The notes under the pieces are model-generated. The model did not search any database, was not told where the DNA came from, and saw nothing but the letters and a program-made list of their open reading frames with translations. From positions 1-36,995 of the forward strand of contig CAYNWK010000027.1 of the NCBI GenBank assembly GCA_964400875.1: DNA of 36,995 nucleotides. The letters are read 5' to 3'. Shown piece after piece: positions 31,599 to 36,995 of the stretch. Source of the DNA: CAYNWK01 sp964400875. Its GTDB lineage: Bacteria > Chloroflexota > Anaerolineae > Anaerolineales > UBA4823. How positions within the stretch are numbered: the first letter of the stretch is position 1; each line of letters begins with the position of its first letter. The translations under genes and the position numbers were made by a program.

Positions 31599-32594
31599 TC
31601 AATAGGTGAAAAGCGCCTGGATGGCGCCCTCAGGAGACTGGTCCAACAGAGCGTAAGCCTCGGCCGCCCGCTCGATGGGGAAACGGTGGGTAATAAAGCG
31701 AGCCGGGTCAAGCTCAGGTATCAGTCCCCAGGCGACTTCCAGGCGGCGGGCTTTGCTCCAGCGGCCGCTGGTTTCCGGAGCCAGCGTGCTGACCTGGCTG
31801 CTGATCAAGCGGAGGCGAGCGCGGTGAAAATGACCTCCCAAATGGAGCGTGACCGGCTTCACCCCGTACCAGGAACCGACAACGATACGGCCGCTGAACC
31901 CGCAGACTTCAATAGCCTGGTTTAAGGCGGCCGGTTCTCCGCTGAGCTCGTAAACCAGGTCGGCACCGACCTCCTCTTTCAAGCCTACTAAGGCTTCAGG
32001 GGTCAGGCTGGTGTGCGCACCGGCCTGCAAAGAGGCGGCCCGCCTACGCGGGGAAGGATCCACGGTGGTCAGGCTGGCAAGCGGGAAGCGCGCCAGAAGG
32101 GCCGTGGTCAACAACCCGACGATACCCTGGCCAAAAACGATCACCCGTTCGCCGACCAGAGGCCGGCCATCGATCAGGAAATTCACGGCGGTTTCCATAT
32201 TGGGGAGAAAAGCAGCCGCTTCGGCTTCCATTTCCGAGGGCAAGGGATGGAGCTCCTCGGGTCTGGCGAGGAAATGGCTGGCGTGAGGTTGGAATGCGAA
32301 CACCCGGCGACCCACCCAACCCACGTCTTCTTTGGAACCGGCTTCGATCACCTGCCCTACGCTGGCATAGCCATACTTCAGCGGGTAAGCGAACTCCCCC
32401 GATAAAGCGGAGATGGTCTCGTCGACCGGCAGGTCCTGCGGGAACTGGCCGCGGTAAATGAGCAGCTCGCTGCCGGGGCTGATGGCGGAGCAGATCGCCT
32501 CGACCAGCACCTGCCCAGAGCGAGGCGCCGGCGTGGCTTCTGTGCGCAGTTCAATTTTTCCGGGAGCGGTGAAATAAAGGATTTGGGATTCCAT
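31599..32594 (-). CDS. MDR-superfamily oxidoreductase without usual catalytic zinc ligands
   Basis: A 331-residue medium-chain dehydrogenase/reductase. The GroES-like half is followed by a Rossmann fold with GQGIVGLLTTALLARF (GxGxxG) and TVDPSPRRRAASLQAGA. In zinc alcohol dehydrogenases the N-terminal ligand motif is GICGSD and the second is GHE. Here these read AISPGSE and YGYASVG, so the catalytic zinc is probably absent and the enzyme may be a reductase. The arrangement resembles the BchC-type branch (COG1063). There is no Shine-Dalgarno sequence; a TACAAT box lies about 29 nt upstream, so a separate promoter is possible. Confidence 0.85.
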   Translation of the reverse strand: MESQILYFTAPGKIELRTEATPAPRSGQVLVEAICSAISPGSELLIYRGQFPQDLPVDETISALSGEFAYPLKYGYASVGQVIEAGSKEDVGWVGRRVFAFQPHASHFLARPEELHPLPSEMEAEAAAFLPNMETAVNFLIDGRPLVGERVIVFGQGIVGLLTTALLARFPLASLTTVDPSPRRRAASLQAGAHTSLTPEALVGLKEEVGADLVYELSGEPAALNQAIEVCGFSGRIVVGSWYGVKPVTLHLGGHFHRARLRLISSQVSTLAPETSGRWSKARRLEVAWGLIPELDPARFITHRFPIERAAEAYALLDQSPEGAIQALFTY

Positions 32595-32644
32595 AGGCGC
32601 CAGGGCTGAAGACCCTGTCTAGAAATTGTAACCCGGAAATTGTC

Positions 32645-33424
32645 TCAGCGGGTTGGGTAGCGCAGCTCACCCCACACGACCAAATCGTCTCCCAGTTTAG
32701 CGGCCTGCATCGAGCCCAATCGGGGAAAACTTTGCACAGAGAAGCCCGGCGCGCCCGCAGTTGCATGGGGTGTCTCAGACAGCGGATTTTCAATCGCTTT
32801 AAGCCCGCCAACGAACAGCGGGCACAGGGTTATCACGACTCGGTCTACCAGGCGGGCGGACAAAAAAGCCTGCATAACGCGAGCGCCCCCTTCGACCATC
32901 AGGCTTTCGATGCCGGAGGATAATAGTTCGACTAACAAGGCTGCCAGCGGGACCCGACCATGCTCATCCGGCGGCAGCTGGATCAGGCGCGCGCCAGCGG
33001 CTTCCAGCGCGGCCGCCTTCTGCAGGTCCGCCACGTCCGTCGTGGCGATCCAAACCGGATCCGGGCGCGGGCCGGTTTCGGGCTGGAGCAGCCGGCTTTT
33101 GAGCGGGAGCCGCAGGCGGCTGTCCAGGATAATCGGCTGAGGATCCTTTCCGTCAACGAGGCGCACGCTCAACCTGGGGTTATCGGCGATCACGGTGCCT
33201 ATCCCGACCAGGATAGCCTGGTGGGCAGCGCGCAGCCGGTGGGTCAGCTCCAGCGACTCCGGCCCGCTCAACGCCAGCGGCACCCCACGTTGGTAGGCCA
33301 GGCTGCCGTCCAGGCTTTGAGCGTAGCTTAACGTAACCAGCGGGCGATCAAGACCCTGCGAACTGCTGTGTCCGGTACTGCTGGCGGCAGCGGTAAAATC
33401 CAGGACCCGATTAATGGGATCCAT
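32645..33424 (-). CDS. RibD C-terminal-type pyrimidine reductase
   Basis: A 259-residue NADPH-dependent reductase of the DHFR-like RibD_C family. It is expected to reduce the ribosyl group of 2,5-diamino-6-ribosylamino-pyrimidinone phosphate or a related compound to the ribityl form. Motifs are VTLSYAQSLDGSLA, AILVGIGTVIADNPRLSVR, PIILDSRLRLP, SLMVEGGARVMQAFL and VVITLCPLFVGG. The zinc deaminase domain of normal bacterial RibD (HAE, PCxxxxxxPPC) is absent, as in archaeal and fungal enzymes. It overlaps the GTP cyclohydrolase II gene by 14 nt, so the two act in sequence. Confidence 0.9.
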   Translation of the reverse strand: MDPINRVLDFTAAASSTGHSSSQGLDRPLVTLSYAQSLDGSLAYQRGVPLALSGPESLELTHRLRAAHQAILVGIGTVIADNPRLSVRLVDGKDPQPIILDSRLRLPLKSRLLQPETGPRPDPVWIATTDVADLQKAAALEAAGARLIQLPPDEHGRVPLAALLVELLSSGIESLMVEGGARVMQAFLSARLVDRVVITLCPLFVGGLKAIENPLSETPHATAGAPGFSVQSFPRLGSMQAAKLGDDLVVWGELRYPTR

Positions 33425-34067
33425 TTCCGGAGTAGTGCCCGTTTTTGCTATCCGCCAGGTTTACCGTGGCCAGGTCGAGCATATGGTTCATGCGTTGAGC
33501 CTTGGTGAGCAGATACCCCGCATTTTCCGGCGTGACGGTGGGCTCAAGGGGTACCCGTTCAGTCACCGGCATGCCCAATTCGTTGAGGCGTTCGATTTTG
33601 AGGGGATTATTGGTCAGCAAGCGCACCGAATGCGCACCTAAGTCTTCCAGGATGCGCGCCGCGATGGTGTAATCCCGTTCGTCGGCCTGGTGGCCTAAAA
33701 CCAGATTCGCTTCGACGGTGTCGTAGCCCAGATCCTGCAGGTTATAGGCGCGCAGCTTATCCAGCAAGCCGATGCCACGGCCTTCCTGCCGCAGGTAGAT
33801 CAACACGCCCTTGCCCTCCTCGGCGATCCGGCGCATGGCGTGGTTCAGCTGCTCGCCGCAGTCACACCGGCGTGAGCCAAGCACGTCGCCAGTAAAGCAT
33901 TCCGAGTGCACCCGCACTAAAACATCGGGCACCTGGTAGATCTCACCCAAGACCAGGGCGAGGTGTTCTTTGGCGTCCCGGTTGCTGGTGTACAAACAGA
34001 GCTGAAACTCTCCGTACTCGGTCGGGATGCGCGCGCTAACCTGGCGTTCAACTCTTAATGGTTTCAT
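33411..34067 (-). CDS. ribA: GTP cyclohydrolase II, stand-alone
   Basis: A zinc enzyme opening the GTP imidazole ring to 2,5-diamino-6-ribosylamino-pyrimidinone phosphate, formate and pyrophosphate (EC 3.5.4.25). I chose ATG 34067 (MKPLRVERQV; GAGG 8 nt upstream), 218 residues; ATG 34088 is also in frame. Zinc ligands are in HSECFTGDVLGSRRCDCG (as E. coli C54, C65, C67). YLRQEGRGIG, LRAYNLQDLGYDTVEAN and ADERDYT keep the equivalents of Tyr105, Asp126 and Arg128, so activity is expected. No DHBP synthase (RibB) domain is fused, unlike many bacterial RibBA. It may be a pathway-specific paralogue rather than the riboflavin enzyme. Confidence 0.93.
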   Translation of the reverse strand: MKPLRVERQVSARIPTEYGEFQLCLYTSNRDAKEHLALVLGEIYQVPDVLVRVHSECFTGDVLGSRRCDCGEQLNHAMRRIAEEGKGVLIYLRQEGRGIGLLDKLRAYNLQDLGYDTVEANLVLGHQADERDYTIAARILEDLGAHSVRLLTNNPLKIERLNELGMPVTERVPLEPTVTPENAGYLLTKAQRMNHMLDLATVNLADSKNGHYSGNGSH

Positions 34068-34093
34068 AGGTACAACCTCACGTTCCAATTACC

Positions 34094-34183
34094 TTAGGAG
34101 TTACGCAGTTCGCCGGGAAAGCGGGGTGTTTGGGCGGGTGAAGCCCGCCCGAACACAACCTTTTCTTCCCTCAAGTGCGTAAG
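34094..34183 (-). repeat. Dispersed intergenic repeat, copy C (full, with central hairpin)
   Basis: On the plus strand it opens TTAGGAGTTACGCAGTTC (34094-34111) and closes CTTCCCTCAAGTGCGTAAG (34165-34183). TTACGCA and TGCGTAA (34101, 34176) form short terminal inverted repeats. The middle is a 13-bp hairpin, GTGTTTGGGCGGG / CCCGCCCGAACAC (34126-34138, 34144-34156), loop TGAAG, one G-U pair. It lies between ribA and the methyltransferase gene in an otherwise compact run and could attenuate transcription, though no T-run follows. Confidence 0.7.
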
Positions 34184-34206
34184 ACCTTTACCTGTTACGA
34201 ACGCAA

Positions 34207-35028
34207 TTAAATCGATGCGGTGATCATCTCCAGGATGAGATCTACGGTGAAAACGATCTGTTCACCTTCGTCAGCGGCCCTGGCCAGGGCGCGCTCTATA
34301 CGGTGTATTCCGGCCCGATAGGCTTCCTCACTCAGCAGGGTCAGTTGGGAGGTGGCTTCCTGCTTCAAGTAAGGGTCACCCAAGACGGCCTCCCCTACCA
34401 ACCTCTCGTTGACGTGCTCCACGGGAAGCCATCGTGCTTGGGAAAACCCTGCTGCGATCAACCAGTCGAGGATCCTCCCGATGGAGGGGTGGCGCTCCAG
34501 GTCGGTCTCCAACGTGCCGGGAAAATAATCGTAGAGGTACCAGGCACTTTGCGGTCCTCCTCCCAGCTGGTGATTAGGGTATTTAAATCGGCGGGGGTCC
34601 ATTCCCACCACGGCTATCCCGCCGCCGGGCCTGAGCACCCGCCGGGCCTCCTGGATAAACATTTGCTGATTCTGGAAGTGATGCAGGGCGTTGACGCAGT
34701 AGACCAGGTCGATCGATTCGTTTGCAAAGGGCAGCCGGCCGGCCACTCCGCGCGCCAGCCCCAAGCCTGGCTCTCTTTTCCGTGCGCCTGCCAACATCCC
34801 GGCCGAGAAATCCAACCCGTAGCGATGCTGAACGGTCGCCGGGAGTTGGGTTAGCCAATATCCCGTGCCGCAGCCAACTTCTACTACCGTACGCGCGCCG
34901 ATCTGGCGGGCAAATTCCGCCAACCCGGCGGCAACTCCGGGCGAATAGTCGCCCGCGTAACGGCGGTCGTAGCTGGCTGCCAGGCGGTCGTAATCGACCT
35001 TGGGAGGTGCGTCCGCGTGAGCGTGCAT
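34207..35028 (-). CDS. Class I SAM-dependent methyltransferase
   Basis: A 273-residue Methyltransf_11-type enzyme. Landmarks are YDRLAASYDRRYAGDYSPG, motif I TVVEVGCGTGYWLTQL, motif II YGLDFSAGML, RLPFANESIDLVYCVNALHH and LRPGGGIAVVGMDP (post-motif). Small molecules are the usual substrates of this type. There is no Shine-Dalgarno sequence, but the gene starts 11 nt after the small membrane protein's stop. Its place directly upstream of ribA suggests it methylates a pathway intermediate; this is inferred. Confidence 0.88.
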   Translation of the reverse strand: MHAHADAPPKVDYDRLAASYDRRYAGDYSPGVAAGLAEFARQIGARTVVEVGCGTGYWLTQLPATVQHRYGLDFSAGMLAGARKREPGLGLARGVAGRLPFANESIDLVYCVNALHHFQNQQMFIQEARRVLRPGGGIAVVGMDPRRFKYPNHQLGGGPQSAWYLYDYFPGTLETDLERHPSIGRILDWLIAAGFSQARWLPVEHVNERLVGEAVLGDPYLKQEATSQLTLLSEEAYRAGIHRIERALARAADEGEQIVFTVDLILEMITASI

Positions 35029-35039
35029 GACAGCCGGCG

Positions 35040-35372
35040 TCAGCGGCCCCGGTCAACGAACAAAAAGACGATCAGGATCACCTCGAGCAGCTTATCCACA
35101 TAGCCGAGGATGTTTTTAGCGCCAACAGCTACCCAGGCAATGATCGTCACCGCGGTGAACAGGATCAATACCCAGCGGATCAGATTGCGATAGCCGCTCA
35201 ACTGGGGCAAGAACAAGGCGATCAGCAGGACGAGGTAGCCGATCCCGTTAAGGGTGAACAGGAGGTCGATGGAGCGCAGGTTCAAGATCACCAGATGGAC
35301 GAGGGCTGTGACTAAAGTGAGTAAGATAATTCCGATCTGGACGGGACCGAACTGAGTGGCTTGCTTTTGCAT
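35040..35372 (-). CDS. Small four-helix membrane protein, hypothetical
   Basis: A 110-residue protein with four hydrophobic segments (VQIGIILLTLVTALVHLVIL; LNGIGYLVLLIALFL; LIRWVLILFTAVTIIAWVAV; LEVILIVFLFV) and little else. A strong AAAGGAGG lies 7 nt before the ATG. It is immediately upstream of the methyltransferase. No family is recognised. It could be a membrane scaffold for the neighbouring enzymes. Confidence 0.8.
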   Translation of the reverse strand: MQKQATQFGPVQIGIILLTLVTALVHLVILNLRSIDLLFTLNGIGYLVLLIALFLPQLSGYRNLIRWVLILFTAVTIIAWVAVGAKNILGYVDKLLEVILIVFLFVDRGR

Positions 35373-35396
35373 AATTATGCCTCCTTTGAGGTTCGA

Positions 35397-35600
35397 TTAA
35401 TCGCTCGCCGGTGTGGCTGCGAACTTTATGAACGTAGCTTTGGTTCGCACACCGCCCCACCACAAACCCAGCAAAGCCAACAAAATATCATGGGCTCGGA
35501 TCAGCAGCACAAGGCAGACGCCGATCGCCGGGAGAGCTCCTGAATAGGATAACACGAGAACCTGCGATGCTTCCAGTAATCCCTGGCTGCTTGGCTGCAA
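35397..35600 (-). CDS. Possible small membrane protein, low confidence
   Basis: A 67-codon frame from TTG 35600 with a hydrophobic middle (VLVLSYSGALPAIGVCLVLL, then ILLALLGLWWGG). It is in the same frame as the CDP-alcohol phosphatidyltransferase gene and opens directly after that gene's TGA. It could be read-through, a decayed C-terminal extension, or chance. There is no ribosome binding site. The 35373-35618 interval holds nothing else clear. Confidence 0.3.
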   Translation of the reverse strand: MQPSSQGLLEASQVLVLSYSGALPAIGVCLVLLIRAHDILLALLGLWWGGVRTKATFIKFAATPASD

Positions 35601-35618
35601 CTGATCTGATTTGGGGGG

Positions 35619-36848
35619 TCATGCTCTCTTCTTGGCCTCCCCCAGGCGCGTGTAAATCAGCCGATCTTCCGGCCTCCAGGTGGAATATGTCCCGGTGCCG
35701 AAGAAGAACAGTGCGGTAGCTCCAACGATCAGCAGGATAAACTCGGCAGCGAGCGGCGCCTGGCGCAGCTGTAATCCGATGCCGAACAACAACGCCAGGG
35801 CGCCCAGGCGGCCCGCTGCACCGAGAGCGATCAGCAAGGCACCTAAACCCTGGAGCCCCGTGGCTACCCACACCCCGGTTAACGCCAAACCAGCAGACAG
35901 CAGTTGACCGGATGGTGTGATAGCAGCGGCGATGCGGGGTAAGGCGAGGTACAAGGCAAACCCGGCGGTGAGCAGGCGCAAAACTAACGTCATCCAAGAG
36001 GCGATGCGCGACTGTAGGGGCGATAATCCGTCGAAAAACCTTTTTAGGAAATGGCCTCCTTGTACTTTCTCCGCCGGTGATAACACGCCGGTCACGACCA
36101 GCCAATCGCGAGTAAAACTGACCAGGAACGGTAATGCGAAAAGAATAGCTGCCAGGTAGGTTTCAGGCGGTGAAAACAACGGCCAGAGCATGATGGCGAG
36201 AAAGGTCATCATCACCCCAGCGAGGGCGCGCCGGGAGACTTTCTCCTCCAGCGGGTAGACGGGTTTGCCCACCCGTTTGAGCAACCAGATGCCTGCCAGG
36301 AACAAGTAGCGGGCCAGCCCGATGAACAGGAACCAGGCCGGAACCTGTCCGTATTGGACGGCTAAGGTTGAAGCAACCAGGGTGCCCAACCCGTCCAGGG
36401 CAAGGTCGAGCTGCTCGCCCAGGCGCGTGGCCCGATCGCTGATCCGCGCCAGGTAGCCGTCGAAGAAATCGCCGACCGCGACAAGGGTAAAGAGCGACGC
36501 AGGAACCCAGGCCAGGTAGCCGGTGGGAGGAGGCAGAAGGAGGAACCCTGCCAGGAGAGCGATCGAAGCCCCGCGCAGCAGGGTAAGGGCATTGCCCGGT
36601 CCCAGGGAAGCGAGCAGCCTGCCGTCCCGCTGGCGAACGTTATCGGGCAGCGCGCGCCATAAGGTGACCAGCAGATAACCCCACACAGCCAACGCCGGCC
36701 CGAGCCAGCGCGCTGCATACATAGTGGACCAGCGGCTTGCCAGGAAAGCGTACCCGACGATCACTATCAAGGCTGCGAAAGCAGCAAAGGCGAACCAGCG
36801 CCTGCGCAAACTGGTCAGCGCTTCGGTGCGCGGTATTACGTTTTCCAT
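35619..36848 (-). CDS. CDP-alcohol phosphatidyltransferase with extra C-terminal membrane domain
   Basis: A 409-residue polytopic membrane enzyme. The complete CDP-OH_P_transf signature is present: D-(2)-DG-(2)-AR-(8)-G-(3)-D-(3)-D, seen as GDFFDGYLARISDRATRLGE followed by QLDLALD. It would transfer a phosphatidyl group, or other phosphoalcohol, from a CDP-activated donor to an alcohol acceptor. After the enzyme core (about 85-275) there are about 130 more residues with four hydrophobic helices resembling DoxX-type proteins (LRLLTAGFALYLALPRIAAA), an unusual fusion. There is no clear ribosome binding site. It is the first gene of the cluster; acceptor unknown. Confidence 0.85.
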   Translation of the reverse strand: MENVIPRTEALTSLRRRWFAFAAFAALIVIVGYAFLASRWSTMYAARWLGPALAVWGYLLVTLWRALPDNVRQRDGRLLASLGPGNALTLLRGASIALLAGFLLLPPPTGYLAWVPASLFTLVAVGDFFDGYLARISDRATRLGEQLDLALDGLGTLVASTLAVQYGQVPAWFLFIGLARYLFLAGIWLLKRVGKPVYPLEEKVSRRALAGVMMTFLAIMLWPLFSPPETYLAAILFALPFLVSFTRDWLVVTGVLSPAEKVQGGHFLKRFFDGLSPLQSRIASWMTLVLRLLTAGFALYLALPRIAAAITPSGQLLSAGLALTGVWVATGLQGLGALLIALGAAGRLGALALLFGIGLQLRQAPLAAEFILLIVGATALFFFGTGTYSTWRPEDRLIYTRLGEAKKRA

Positions 36849-36872
36849 AGGGGGCGATCGACTCCAGTCCTT

Positions 36873-36885
36873 GAACTGCGTAACT
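36873..36885 (+). repeat. Dispersed intergenic repeat, partial copy D
   Basis: GAACTGCGTAACT, identical to the core of copies A and C, lies 25 bp upstream of the CDP-alcohol phosphatidyltransferase gene. The TTGAGGG block is not found next to it. The rest of 36849-36995 is AT-rich with no gene seen. Confidence 0.5.
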
Positions 36886-36995
36886 TTTAAGATGTCCAGT
36901 TCAAAGATACGTGAGAGCAGGCGATGCGGATTTATTTTAGTTTATTTCGATAAATTTTAACCGAATTTAGCCCTGGAGTTCATTTTCTCACTGCA

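Noticed and set aside
35488..36105. 205-codon minus-strand frame
   Set aside because: Out-of-frame shadow of the CDP-alcohol phosphatidyltransferase gene, Arg-rich with no helices.

Overview
The window is a high-GC bacterial chromosome fragment with two 100-base assembly gaps (3550-3649 and 17631-17730). The gene content suggests a draft or metagenome assembly of Chloroflexota, probably Anaerolineae. The clues are LysM/M23 lipoproteins with Pro/Thr-rich linkers, a DUF2089 regulator next to DUF4097 proteins, a bifunctional FtcD, and long runs of co-oriented genes. The taxonomic call is an inference. I see no rRNA, tRNA, CRISPR array or insertion sequence.

Layout. 1-2816 (minus): a truncated polytopic membrane protein and an MFS exporter with its own terminator. 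2873-6821 (minus): a five-gene operon of a DUF2089 zinc-ribbon/HTH protein, two DUF4097 beta-repeat proteins and two small proteins. All five carry the same short bihelical (SHOCT-like) element. The operon starts from a consensus sigma-70 promoter overlapped by a palindrome, and an array of four hairpins sits between its third and fourth genes. This looks like an envelope-stress module; a PspC gene lies at 17234-17485. 7015-11754 (minus): three tandem paralogous LysM lipoproteins with LasA-like M23 metallopeptidase domains.

12068-17179 (plus): ftcD, a CapA-like lipoprotein, dcd and a HAD-like protein, in two ATGA-coupled pairs ending in a shared bidirectional terminator. 17731-25550 (minus): a catalytically degenerate tyrosine-recombinase homologue, purine nucleoside phosphorylase, a membrane protein, a GNAT acetyltransferase, a 7TM-GAF-HTH sensor containing an 18-bp VNTR, a three-S1-domain protein, a ComEA-like protein and threonine synthase (cut by the second gap). 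25951-28497 (minus): lspA, rluD-like and threonine aldolase genes.

28563-36848 (minus): a candidate biosynthetic cluster. It holds a CDP-alcohol phosphatidyltransferase, a small membrane protein, two SAM methyltransferases, a stand-alone GTP cyclohydrolase II, a RibD reductase domain without deaminase, an MDR oxidoreductase without the usual zinc ligands, a PTPS/QueD homologue with Glu in place of the catalytic Cys, a GT4 glycosyltransferase and a DUF123 protein. Together these suggest an uncharacterised GTP-derived pyrimidine or pterin product that is methylated, glycosylated and perhaps membrane-linked. This cluster and the DUF2089/SHOCT-like operon are the best candidates for undescribed systems. 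A dispersed intergenic repeat (core GAACTGCGTAAYT) occurs at about 11.9, 17.5, 34.1 and 36.9 kb.
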